Shown piece after piece: positions 54,481 through 64,000 of a DNA stretch of 64,000 nucleotides. The notes below the pieces were generated by a model. The model made no database searches. It had not been told where the DNA came from and was given only the letters and a program-made list of their open reading frames with translations. The DNA lies in the NCBI GenBank assembly GCA_028641055.1, contig CM054061.1, positions 27,639,523 through 27,703,522 on the forward strand. The letters run 5' to 3'. The stretch comes from Alopecurus myosuroides. Lineage: Eukaryota; Streptophyta; Magnoliopsida; Poales; Poaceae. The translations under genes were made by a program, and so were the position numbers. The stretch's first letter is position 1. Every line of letters begins with the position of its first letter.

Positions 54481-56954
54481 AGGCTATAAGGTATTCTGCA
54501 GTAGTGTCCCCACATCTCCGATGAGGATAGTTCGGATGAGGAAACGACTCCGGACAATTCCGAACTCGAAGAGAACATTGCCAAAGCTAAGGCTAAAGCC
54601 GCACAAAAGTCTAAAGCCAAAGCTAAGGAGAGTGAAGGTGGTTCCAAGTCTCAAACGGCTAATGGTTCGGGGTCCAATTCACAAGTTCCACCACCACAAA
54701 ACTATGATTCCATCCACCCAATTATTTCCATGCCACACATCCTTAATGTTGGAATTCCACCCATCCTTAACACTAACGAGTTCTCCTCTTGGAAGTTTGA
54801 GATGGAATCACACATTTCAGGATCGTGTACCGCATTGTGGAGAAGCGTGATTCATGGATTTCATCCTCATGACCCTAGCAACTTGACGCCAAGGGAGGAC
54901 GTGGAATCTCAACTCAACAAGACTGCACTTGTCATCATCCAAAAGGCTCTCCCAAGGGAGTACTTCACTCACATTCGTAGTTGCAAGACCGCCAAAGAAG
55001 CTTGGGACAAACTTGACACCTTGTTTCAAGGAAATGCTAGCATCCAATCTTCCAAGTATGACGTGGCCATTGACAACTCCGAGAACTTCGTCATGCTTGA
55101 GGATGAGACCCCCGAAGAGCTATATAGAAGAGTTGTCACCCTTGCCAACCAATTGAGAGACTTTGGAAAAGAAGAAATCTCCGATGAGTGGATCAAGAGG
55201 AAATTTGTCAAAGCTATTACACCCTTCGAGAAAAATCTCTCCACTAGCATCCGGACAAGAGCGGACTACAATACCCTCAACTCAATTTGTGTTCTAAGTG
55301 AGTTCATTGCTATCTCTCTCTCACACACACAAGAGCGCGGAGGATGCTCTAGCTCGCTCTCGAGGAATTGGAAGGTCGCCCAATCTCACTTTGAAGTCAA
55401 AGGCTATGGCTCGAATCGATGAAAGTGAAGAAGATGATGATGATGAGGAAGACTATGAGGACACTTACACGGGAGCTCACAAGTGCATTGCCCTCGCTAT
55501 GCATGGATATTGGAAGAGATGGGAAGCTCACAAGGCCGGATCTCCAAGGACTCCACGAAACAAGAACTACAAGAAGAAGGGGGAGCGACCAAGGACATGC
55601 TACAATTGTGGTAGCGCTAACCATTTCGTGAAGGAGTGTCCCTTTGAGCCAAGAGAAGAAAACGAAGGCAAGCTTGTTCGCAAAAACAAGACCAAGCCTC
55701 CTCAAAACAAGAACTTCGCTAGGAGGGTGCCAAGGGCACTCCATGTTCAAGAAGGAGCGGTTCTTGAGACTTACATCTCCGGGGATGAAGGAGAAGATGA
55801 GGTGGTTGGAGTTGCTCACATCGCCATGGCCGCCGCATCATCCTCTTCGATCTCTCTATTCGAATCCCCCAATGAGAATGTGGCTACCCGACCTACGTGT
55901 CTTATGGCAAAAGCCACTTCGGTATGCTCTCCTAACTCCAAGACCATTATCACTAACCCTCCTTCGTTATTGGATTGTGTTGAAAATGTTTGCGAGGAGG
56001 ATAGTGAGTCCAATGAGTTAGGCATGTGGCTATCTAGCCTTAAAGGTGAGACTAAGGAAAAAGTGAATGCCCTTTTGAGGCAACTTGATGAGGCTAACTC
56101 TCTTGTAGATGAAAAGGAGGAGATCATCATGACTTTGGAAAGCCATGAAGGTCACACTTGCAATGAGCAAGAGCTTGAAAAAGCACTTGAAAATGAGCTT
56201 TCCATTCGTGCCTCACTTGAGGAGAAATTGTCTTGTCTTGAAGAAATCTTTGCCATAAGTGTCTCTAAGCTTAGGAAGGAGAATGCACAATCTCTTGCTA
56301 TCATTAAAACTCTTGAACATGAAGAATTGAAGCTAGGAATTTCTCACGAGGAACTTGGCACTCGTCATGAAAAACTTGAAAAGGAGTTCATGTCTCTTAA
56401 GGAAATTCATGACAAGTTAACCAAATATCGTGACAATCTTCTAGCCCAACTATCAAACAAGCAAGTTGTGTCCACCTCACCCTCTAGCTTGAATGTCTTG
56501 CCTAGCAATGCTTGTAGTGCGACTAATCTTGTAGGAAATGAGAAGAACCCCCATGAGATTGCTTCTCAACGAGCCAACAATGGAAAGGAGGGACTTGGCT
56601 ATATAGCCAAGTCAAAGAAGAAGTACAAGAAGAAGAACAAGAAGAGAGTCACCTCCCCCTCACAAGAAGTAAGATTTGTGAAAGAGGGAGAGGTGACCAA
56701 AAGGAAGGAGACCAACACCATTGTGGGTGGTGAGACCTCTAGGGGGAGCACCACTCACAATGACTTTGCCGGGAAATATAATCCATCTTATGTTCTTATG
56801 AAGTCTAGAGATGGTCATGTATATGCTAAATACGTTGGTACTTCTTATGGTGATGATTATCATTGGAGTATTTGGGTTCCTAAGACCCTTGTCGCTAACA
56901 TGGGAGGACGCATTCAAAGATGGGTCCCTAAATCAAGAAACTAATCTATTGTAG

Positions 56955-57242
56955 GGAAGTGCTTCCGGTTCAAGCAAATGGACGGTGGATAGTGGTGCAT
57001 CCCAACATATGACCGGAAGCAATGACGCAATGAGTGATCTTCAACCTCCGTACCCTCACCTCAATTGTGTTACTATTGGTGATAACTCCGAATTAAAGGT
57101 ATTGGGACGAGGCAAGGTAGCAATCTCAAATGACTTGTCAATTGAGAATGTTCTCCTTGTTGAGTCTCTAGGCTATAATCTCATCTCGGTTCTTCAACTT
57201 TCTAAGAGTGGTTTACCTCTTTCTTTAATAAGGAGAATGTGA
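56955..57242 (+). pseudogene. SIRE-like protease segment
   Basis: Opens after a TAG (56952-56954) and carries the aspartic protease motif VDSGASQHMTG. It is one frame off from the end of gag and again from the following integrase frame; the second break lies between about 57195 and 57245. SIRE-type elements are known to separate gag and pol by a stop or shift, so the first offset may be natural and the second is probably damage. Confidence 0.75.
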
Positions 57243-60200
57243 TTGTCACGTGGGAAACGACTCTTAAAGTAGCCTTTGTTGGGCATGTCGAGAACGACAT
57301 GTATGTAGTGGACTTCTCTAAAGGAGACACGTGTGCCGCGACATGCCTAATGGCTAAAGTTGATGTGGGTTGGCTATGGCATCGCCGGTTAGCCCACACC
57401 AATATGAGGACGTTGCATGACCTTCAAAGTGGCAATCACGTTCTAGGACTAACAAATGCTAAGTTTGCCAAAGATCGTGTGTGTAGCTCTTGCGTTCTAG
57501 GAAAGCAACATGGAGAAGCACATCCCACCAAGACGAACATCACCACCTCAAGGATCCTCGAGCTCATTCACTTGGACCTTTTTGGTCCCCTATCATATGA
57601 TAGTCTTGGGGGCAAAAAGTATTGCTTGGTTATTGTGGATGACTATTCACGATATTGTTGGGTGTACTTCTTCAAGAGGAAGAGTGAGACTCAAAAGCGG
57701 GTCATCGAGTTCATCACTTTGGTGGAACGCCAACATAATACGAGTATCATGGCTATCCGAAGTGATAACGGCTCCGAGTTCAAGAACTACACCGTGGAGG
57801 GTTTTCTTAGCGAGGAAGGAATTGCTCATCAATACTCCACTCCCTACACCCCTCAACAAAATGGTGTGGCGGAGAGAAAGAATCAGACTCTTATGGATGC
57901 GGCTCGAACCATGATTGCGGAGTTCTCTTCTCCATATAATTTTTGGGCCGAAGCCGTCTCCACCGCTTGCCACGCTAGCAACCGATTTTATCTCCGCAAG
58001 ATCTTGAACAAGACCCCTTATGAGATTCTCAAGGGCAAGAAGCCGGATGTGTCATGCTTCAAGGTCTTTGGATGCAAGTGCTTCATTCGCAAGAGAGGTA
58101 AACGCTTGTCAAAGTTCGAGACTAAATCCTATGAGGGTATCTTTGTTGGTTACGACACAAACTCTCACGCCTATAGAGTCTACAACAAGTCCACCGGACA
58201 AGTTGAAGAAGCTATAGACGTGGTGTTTGATGAGGATAATGGGTCCCAAGGGGGCCGTATAGATCATGGTTTTGTAGGAGATGCAATTCCTCCCATCGTC
58301 ATACGAAGAATGGGGATTGGTGAAATAATCCCCATTGAGGGACATCAGATGACGGAGGGAGAAGGACCATGCTCCACTCAAGTGGAGCCATTGACTACAT
58401 CCATTGATAACCAAGCTACCCAACAAGATGCACCAAGCCCTCATGCTTCACCACAAGGCCAAGCTAACGATCAAGATCACTCAATCAATCAAGGCCAAGC
58501 TCATGATGAAGGCCAAGCTCACAATGAAGTACAAGATACACATGGTGATGATACAAATCATCACATAAGGGATCCACCTCCCATCAATGATCAAGATCAA
58601 GGTGGACATGTCTCCGATGATGAAGGTGATGATCAAGTACTATCCAAGGAAACTTTGGAGGAGATGCTAGCTCGTAGGCCAAAGCGAAGGCTAGATAATC
58701 TTGCTCGTGCCGGTCACACGGAGGACATGATTCTTGGACAAGTTCGTGGAAGGGTCATCACAAGGAGGCAACTAGCGGACTTTAGCAAAGCTCATGCATT
58801 CGTCTCTCACATTGAGCCAAAGAAGGTCTATGAAGCTCTTGAAGATCAAGATTGGCTTGAAGCAATGCACGATGAACTCAACAACTTCGAGCGCAACAAG
58901 GTGTGGAAGTTGGTACCAAGACCCAAAGATTGCAAGAACGTCATTGGCACTAAGTGGATCTTCAAGATCAAACAAGAAAAGGACGGCATCGTCATCCGCA
59001 ACAAAGCTAGATTGGTAGCCCAAGGCTTCTCTCAAGTCGAAGGTGTCGACTTCGGTGAAACATTCGCTCCCGTAGCTCGTCTTGAATCTATTCGCATCTT
59101 ACTTGCATATGCTTCTCATCATAACTTTAAATTGCAACAAATGGATGTGAAAAGTGCATTTTTGAATGGTCCCATCCACGAGTTGGTTTATGTCAAGAAA
59201 CCTCCGGGTTTCGAGGATCCCAACCACCCCGATCATGTCTACAAACTCGACAAGGCACTCTATGGACTTAAACAAGCTCCACGTGCGTGGTACGAGCACC
59301 TTAAAGAGTTTTTGGTTGATCGTGGGTTTAATGTTGGTTTAATCGATCCCACCCTTTTCACCAAAAAGGTTGGAGGTGACTTGTTCATATGCAAACTCTA
59401 TGTGGATGATATCATCTTTGGTTCTACTAACGTCGCATTCAATGATGAGTTTTGCAAGCTTATGACGGACAAGTTCGAGATGTCTATGATGGGAGAATTA
59501 GAGTATTTTCTTGGCTTTGAGATCAAGCAACATCCCGAAGGCACATTCATCAAGCAAGCCAAGTATACTCAAGATATGCTCAAGCGATTCAACATGCATG
59601 ATGCCAAACCTATGAAGACCCCCATGTCCACGACTATTGACTTGAAACCCGACCCGAATGGTAAAGAGGTAGATCAAAAGGTATACCGCTCCATGATTGG
59701 CTCTTTGCTCTACCTTTGTGCATCTAGACCCGATATTATGTATAGCGTAGGTAAATGTGCAAGGTTTCAAGCCTCTCCGAGACAAAGTCATTTTGAAGCG
59801 GTTAAGCGCATCTTTCGATATTTAGTTCATACCCCAAACTTTGGTATTTGGTATCCCAAGGGTTCAAGCTTTCAGCTCATTGGGTATTCGGATGTGGACT
59901 ATGCGGGAATGAAGACGGATAGGAAATCTACATCCGGAGGTTGTCAATTTCTTGGCCGCTCATTGTTGTGTTGGTCATCCAAGAAGCAAAACTGCATTGC
60001 TCTCTCTACCACCGAGGCCGAATACATCTCCGCGGCGAGTTGTTGTGCTCAATTACTTTGGATGCGGCAAACATTGAGAGATTATGGCATCATCTTCGTC
60101 AAAGTTCCTCTCTTGTGCGACAATGAGAGTGCCATCAAGATCGCCTACAATCCCGTTCTTCACTCCAAGACGAAGCACATTGAGATACGACATCACTTTA

Positions 60201-60313
60201 TTCAGGATCATGTTGAGAAGGGTGATATTGATCTCTCCTATGTGGCAACCAAGGATCAACTCGCGGATATCTTCACGAAGGCCCTTGATGAACCAAGATT
60301 TCGGGGTTTGTGA
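57239..60313 (+). CDS. SIRE-like pol: integrase, reverse transcriptase, RNase H
   Basis: An open frame of 1,024 codons; 57239 is merely where it opens, not a true start, since pol continues from the protease segment. GAG-pre-integrase with HHCC ([17 protein letters not shown]) at about 50-85; integrase core with D-D-E ([27 protein letters not shown]) at about 100-260; a variable linker rich in Gln, His and Asp (about 370-470); reverse transcriptase (about 545-800; YVDDIIFG near 720); RNase H (about 880-1010; [11 protein letters not shown]). These are the enzymes of copia reverse transcription and integration. No stop within this part. It ends at a TGA. Confidence 0.92.
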   Translation: MIVTWETTLKVAFVGHVENDMYVVDFSKGDTCAATCLMAKVDVGWLWHRRLAHTNMRTLHDLQSGNHVLGLTNAKFAKDRVCSSCVLGKQHGEAHPTKTNITTSRILELIHLDLFGPLSYDSLGGKKYCLVIVDDYSRYCWVYFFKRKSETQKRVIEFITLVERQHNTSIMAIRSDNGSEFKNYTVEGFLSEEGIAHQYSTPYTPQQNGVAERKNQTLMDAARTMIAEFSSPYNFWAEAVSTACHASNRFYLRKILNKTPYEILKGKKPDVSCFKVFGCKCFIRKRGKRLSKFETKSYEGIFVGYDTNSHAYRVYNKSTGQVEEAIDVVFDEDNGSQGGRIDHGFVGDAIPPIVIRRMGIGEIIPIEGHQMTEGEGPCSTQVEPLTTSIDNQATQQDAPSPHASPQGQANDQDHSINQGQAHDEGQAHNEVQDTHGDDTNHHIRDPPPINDQDQGGHVSDDEGDDQVLSKETLEEMLARRPKRRLDNLARAGHTEDMILGQVRGRVITRRQLADFSKAHAFVSHIEPKKVYEALEDQDWLEAMHDELNNFERNKVWKLVPRPKDCKNVIGTKWIFKIKQEKDGIVIRNKARLVAQGFSQVEGVDFGETFAPVARLESIRILLAYASHHNFKLQQMDVKSAFLNGPIHELVYVKKPPGFEDPNHPDHVYKLDKALYGLKQAPRAWYEHLKEFLVDRGFNVGLIDPTLFTKKVGGDLFICKLYVDDIIFGSTNVAFNDEFCKLMTDKFEMSMMGELEYFLGFEIKQHPEGTFIKQAKYTQDMLKRFNMHDAKPMKTPMSTTIDLKPDPNGKEVDQKVYRSMIGSLLYLCASRPDIMYSVGKCARFQASPRQSHFEAVKRIFRYLVHTPNFGIWYPKGSSFQLIGYSDVDYAGMKTDRKSTSGGCQFLGRSLLCWSSKKQNCIALSTTEAEYISAASCCAQLLWMRQTLRDYGIIFVKVPLLCDNESAIKIAYNPVLHSKTKHIEIRHHFIQDHVEKGDIDLSYVATKDQLADIFTKALDEPRFRGL

Positions 60314-60724
60314 AATGAACTAAATGTGATCGATGCGTCTAACTTCTCTTGAACCCTTGCATAAGTACCTTCACTATATGTGCTATCGAGTTTAGATGTA
60401 GGCATGGACATAGGGGGAGCGTAGTTCAACTCATGAACAAACACTCCACCTATCATGCGCAAAACAACCAAAATGTCATGCATATCTAGTCAATTTGTGA
60501 CTTATTGTGCTTAAAACGTGAGTTATACTTTTGAGTCCAAGATACATCTTCGCGACTCCTTGGTATCACTCAAACACGGTGGCTTCGGCCACCAACTTTT
60601 CCTTTGTATTTGTATTTGTATTTGTATTTGTTGTGTTTGATGTTTTGATCGTGTTAGTGTGTTTGTTGTTTGTGTTTCTCGTTTTTGGAGGCTCACGTCT
60701 TGTTCCCTATAACACAAAAACTCG
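60314..60724. other. pol-env spacer
   Basis: Contains CATAGGGGGAGCG (60408-60420), a polypurine-like tract, and a short (TTTGTA)n array at 60601-60634. No gene. Confidence 0.6.
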
Positions 60725-61244
60725 GATGGCTTGGGAACACCGGAAATTCCGGCCTAGGGCCCGGAATATTCCGGCCCTCGGACATTTCCCCCAAAAATTT
60801 CGCTCATTTCCAAAGTGCCCGCTCGTAGATGGTACACCGGAAATTTGAGCGGAAATTTCCGGGGCAAATATCCGGGGGCCCGGAATATTCCGCGCCTTAA
60901 GCCCCAGAAATTTCCGGGGTTCGAGTTTGACTCGAAGTTTTACCCAAATATCCAGCGTGCCCGCTCGCAGAAGGCACACCGGATATTTGGGCGGAAAATT
61001 CCGGCCCAAATCTCCGGACACCGGAATATTCCGGCCTTAATACCGGAAATTTCCGGTGTGCTTGTCTGGGGCTATATAAGGGCGACGGGAGGGAGCAGTT
61101 CCAGATTGCTCTCCTCCCTTCGCCTCCACTCCGCCTCCAGACGGCGCTGCCGCCTCCGAGACCTCCGGGAGGCCCCTTTGCCTCCCCTCCTCGTACTCTA
61201 ATCGCCTTTTGCGGATCAAGAGACCGCACATCCGTTCCTATCTC
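60725..61244 (+). promoter_or_regulatory. LTR-like internal promoter candidate before env-like gene
   Basis: Perfect CCGGAA..TTCCGG palindromes at 60740, 60761, 61021 and 61043, several imperfect ones between, and a 140-bp tandem repeat containing GTGCCCGCTCG.AGA. The LTR has the related GTGCCCGCGCACAGAAG at 49749. TATATAAG at 61073 follows the last palindrome by 16 bp, as the LTR TATA follows its last palindrome by 37 bp. This is inference from layout; no transcript evidence. Confidence 0.55.
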
Positions 61245-61284
61245 ATGGATCCCGATATGTGTTCAGTTTTCTCCGCAATCTATG
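61245..61284 (+). other. Candidate leader exon of env-like gene
   Basis: An ATG at 61245 opens 13 codons plus one base up to a G|GT at 61285. The acceptor TTTCCTCGCAG at 61656-61666 would put it in frame with the env-like reading frame. The donor is weak, so this is only a hypothesis. Confidence 0.35.
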
Positions 61285-61431
61285 GTTGATTAGATGATTT
61301 GATCTCATGTCTAGTGTTCTTCATGGTATTGTACGGTCATATCTTCACACAAGTATCATATATACTCTAGGTTTTATCTCTCTACTCCAATTCATCGTTC
61401 TAGATTCGTTACAGGCCCAGATTTAGATCTG

Positions 61432-61562
61432 GATTCGAAAATTCCGAAGGCCGGAAATTTCCGCCCCAGGACCGGAATTTCCGCCCCCCCGGAAATTTCC
61501 CTGAGGCCGGAATTTCCGCCCTCCGGAATTTCCGCACCCAAGACCGGAATTTCCGGCCTATA
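61432..61562. repeat. GGAATTTCCG repeat cluster
   Basis: At least seven copies of CCGGAA(A)TTTCC within 130 bp, in the presumed intron or leader of the env-like gene. Confidence 0.8.
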
Positions 61563-61666
61563 CTGAATCTCGAACAGAGATCTACTTTCTCCATTTCCAC
61601 AAGTCGTGAGCCCCCGTTTTTTATTCTTGTTTGGTTTTCTTTGCATCTTTTCTGCTTTCCTCGCAG

Positions 61667-63114
61667 ATGGTTCAAGCTCTAGGCCCTCGAAGTTGCTTAG
61701 CTCTCGCAAACGCTACCGTACTCCGAGGGAAGATGAGGAGGGTAAACTTGTTGATGAGAATGTGACTCGCCGGCGTGCGAGGGATGCTGAGAGAGATTAT
61801 GCGCGTCAACGTGACGCTGACAGGGCTGCTCGCAAGGCCGGCAGGCAGCAAGGCAAGGACACTCTCAACGTGGCCAGCATGTCCATCCCAGAGTTCAAGG
61901 CATGGAGGGCCAAGGCATGGTACACAGAGGGTCCTCAAGACCCCACCATTGATACGTGCTTCTGGCATGTTGAGAAGGAGACCCTATTCAAGCAGGTGTA
62001 CACTGTGATGAGCAAGCCCGTGTGCCCTATGAAGGTGATAACTTTGCTCATCTGGCTGCCAACCCCTCATACTTCAACCACTCCGTCCAGCTGGCTGAGG
62101 TCCTTGGTCTGCGTCCTCTTATGGAGACTAGATGCTCCTACAATACCACATTCATCCAGCAGTTCTTCGCCACACTTGTCATTGATGATTCTGAGGAGAT
62201 TGGGATGTCTTGGATGTCTGGCCCTCACTTGCTCACCGCCAACTTCCACGACTTTGCTACTGCGCTTGGGTATCCTTTTGCTGGCCTCAACACTCCACAG
62301 GGTCACCGCATGCATGTTCACGGGGATGGAGTATGAGAAGAACAGACTGGCTGAGCTGTATGGTCCCAGAGGTGTGGTTGGATCGGCTAAAGGTCTATTT
62401 GCCATCTATGACATTCTTCTGCGTATGTTCAGGGAGTCTATCGCTCCGAGTGCGGGCAATAACGATGCTATTCGTGGTGGCTTGGTCAACCTCATGTACC
62501 ACGCCTTCTTGACTTTCACTGAGAGTGACATGACTGACATGGAGGCCCACAAGATTGATGTGATGGGTTTCATCTTCAATGAGATACACTTTGCTCTCTT
62601 CCACCGCAAAGTGCCTCCATATGCTCCCTACATCATGAAGCTCATCAAGGCTCGCTATCCCGAAGCACTCCGTGAGGACTTGGAGCTAGACTGTGAGGAG
62701 CACAAGGATGTCACTCTGTACAAGAAGGCCGCCCACAGTCAGCAGGCTTCTCATGATGTTGGCGCCACTGGCCAGGGCCATCGTGATCCTCGCATGCGTC
62801 CTCCTCCTCCTGGCAAGAAGAAGCGTTCCTGGCTTGTTCGTGCAATTGAGAAGGTGATGTGCATGAATGTGTGCCTCCACAAGGAGAACTACAGTGCCTA
62901 TGTGGAGCGCCGCAGCATCCTAGAGAACCAGCACCACATCATGACTGCTCTTCAGGCTCCCAATGTGCCACCACTTCCTCCACCCAGGATTGCATACAAG
63001 AACTGGAACAACCGCGACGTTGACTGGGATATCGGAGTGGATGATGATGAGGATATGAAGGATGTTACCGAGGATGAAGCGGAAGAGGAAGAAGAAGAGG
63101 ACACCCAGGCTTAG
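61667..63114 (+). pseudogene. env-like gene of SIRE-like element, two frameshifts
   Basis: From the acceptor-like AG at 61666 the frame reads GSSSRPSKLL then a charged basic region (RRRARDAERDYARQRDADRA) and a conserved-looking domain to TAG at 63112. Between about 62035 and 62320 the coding character lies in another frame (NFAHLAANPSYFNHSVQLAE), so two opposite single-base-type shifts bracket about 95 codons; outside it the frame is restored. The tail is very acidic (DEAEEEEEEDTQA). Its position between pol and 3' LTR is that of the env-like gene of SIRE/Maximus elements. I see no clear signal peptide or membrane anchor, so envelope function is not supported by this sequence. Confidence 0.7.
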
Positions 63115-63402
63115 ATTTTGTTCCATGGGACGTAACACTCTCTTTTCTCTTTTTGGTATCCTGATGCCAAAGGGGGAGAAGATCTAGATGATCGCGGGAT
63201 TTGCTTGGGTGGGTTTCGTTCTTTGTTGCCTTTTCTTATCGTTTTGTGCGTCTTTTCGAACTTCGTTCTATCGTACTCGTTATTCGTTGGTGAACTATTA
63301 TTATTAGGAGGCATGTCTCCTATATATGCTATTTGTGATGTTTTCATATCTTGCATTGTTAGTTTATTTCCCTGCAAATACCCGTGTTGTCATCATTCAC
63401 CA

Positions 63403-63415
63403 AAAGGGGGGAGAT
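63403..63415 (+). other. Polypurine tract before 3' LTR
   Basis: AAAGGGGGGAGAT directly precedes the LTR start; a similar AAAGGGGGAGAAG lies at 63170-63182. Confidence 0.85.
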
Positions 63416-64000
63416 TGAAAGCTCATGATCCCTCTAATGATTTTGGTGATGATGATAACACGGGTCTCACCTATCTAACAATGATGTTTTAGACTGTGCA
63501 GCTATTATCTCAGATGCTTATTGTTATACTCTTGTCGAAAGATCAAAGAGAAGGTCTACACTCTGGAATTACTGCCACCGGATTTTTCAATATGCAGACC
63601 GAAAATTCCGGTGCTTATGGGGCGGAATATCCGGTCCCCAGCACCGGAATATTCCGGCCACTCTGGCATCCTCAAAGTGATCAAGATCTTCTCCAGCTGC
63701 CCGCGGACAGAAGCCAGGGCGGAAATTTGCCCCGGAAATTTCCGGTGCAAAAATCCGGCCCTCTGGGACTTAGCAGAAAAAGGAGTCCTCCCAGGTGCCC
63801 GCGCACAGAAGCTGGGGCGGAAATTTTCCCCGGAAATTTCCGGTGCAAATATCCGGCCCCTGGTCCTTAGCAATTTTCGTCAACGAGCTGGTGCCTGCGC
63901 GCAGAGATGGGGGCGGAGTATTGGGGCGGAATTTTCCGCCCCCGGATATTTCAAAAATCCGCCCCCCGGACTATTCAAATTTCCGGCCCAGGCAGACCGG
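63416..64000 (+). repeat. SIRE-like 3' LTR, first 585 bp
   Basis: TGAAAGCTCATGATCCC onward, collinear with 49369-49953; continues beyond the window. Confidence 0.92.

Larger units (their letters stand above)
50986..54506. mobile_element. CACTA transposon, 3.5 kb, non-autonomous
   Basis: Left end CACTACTGCAGAATGG and right end ATTCTGCAGTAGTG are inverted repeats; the 3-bp duplication TCC lies at 50983-50985 and 54507-54509. Subterminal motifs of the type (T/C)AGTGACAGGC and GTCACTAGT crowd 51005-51240 and 54285-54475. No transposase frame is present. The interior is AT-rich with possible captured exons on the minus strand. Confidence 0.9.
50786..56944 (+). pseudogene. SIRE-like gag, split by CACTA and frameshifted
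   Basis: gag starts at ATG 50786 (coiled-coil-like N-terminus), is interrupted at 50986 and resumes at 54507. The 54730-55290 stretch holds the UBN2-type gag domain (WKFEMESHISG, AKEAWDKLDTLFQG). Around 55290-55340 the frame moves by one within a CT/CA dinucleotide run. It then continues through an acidic stretch, the CCHC knuckle CYNCGSANHFVKEC, a coiled-coil-rich region (56030-56450) and a Lys-rich segment to TAA at 56942. Gag builds the particle that packages element RNA. The insertion and shift inactivate this copy. Confidence 0.85.
49369..64000 (+). mobile_element. SIRE/Maximus-like copia element (runs off window)
   Basis: 5' LTR 49369-50733, Met primer site, gag, pol in copia order (protease, integrase, reverse transcriptase, RNase H), an env-like gene, then the first 585 bp of the 3' LTR. 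The compared LTR parts differ at about 11 of 585 positions, similar in age to the other copia element. gag is split by a CACTA at 50986-54506. Frame breaks in gag, at the protease/integrase junction and in the env-like gene make it non-autonomous now. Confidence 0.9.

Noticed and set aside
1..64000. CRISPR array, operons, ribosome binding sites, rRNA
   Set aside because: The window is plant nuclear DNA; no regularly spaced repeats with unique spacers and no rRNA or organelle-like stretch was seen.

Overview
The window reads as nuclear DNA of a grass (Poaceae). This rests on CACTA elements with GTCCCGGTT-type subterminal repeats, Stowaway MITEs with CTCCCTCC ends, GC-AG/GT-AG plant introns, Ty1-copia retroelements with initiator-Met primer sites and a cereal-type F-box gene family. 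I cannot name the species from sequence alone. Nothing looks prokaryotic. Most of the 64 kb is transposon or transposon debris; the only convincing host genes are copies of one F-box gene.

Layout. 1-562 is the 5' part of an F-box gene running off the left edge. 563-13300 is repeat-rich intergenic DNA holding a nested MITE pair, a complete 279-bp SMART-type mini LTR element (3046-3324, TSD CCGGG), diverged tandem repeats split by a solo LTR (9594-10100, TSD ATCTC), a decayed CACTA end and a retroposon-like block. 14013-23633 is a 9.6-kb CACTA transposon (TSD GGG). It carries a seven-exon gene for a Ulp1-like cysteine protease protein that I could reconstruct completely, plus a PIF/Harbinger-like insertion with two foldbacks and a B3-domain exon, a broken MYB-like fragment, an unrecognised 181-codon gene and an intact AP2-domain gene. 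I found no transposase gene in it.

23637-38180 holds unrecognised gene-like remnants, small MITEs, and two copies (33.5-34.9 kb, 35.9-37.6 kb) of a segment that also occurs at 44.6-46.8 kb downstream of the complete F-box gene (45480-46760). The second copy keeps only the 3' end of the F-box gene. A young, apparently intact Ty1-copia element (38188-43814, 157-bp LTRs with non-canonical TA..CA ends, TSD ACCCA, one 1,633-codon polyprotein) lies between the copies.

47529 to the right edge is a three-level nest: the 5' LTR and gag start of a Ty3-gypsy element, interrupted at 49369 by a SIRE/Maximus-like copia element (1,365-bp LTR, gag, pol, env-like gene, partial 3' LTR), whose gag is in turn interrupted by a 3.5-kb CACTA (50986-54506, TSD TCC). 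The SIRE-like element is unusual in having an LTR-like block of CCGGAA..TTCCGG palindromes plus a TATA box between pol and the env-like gene, which looks like a second, internal promoter.
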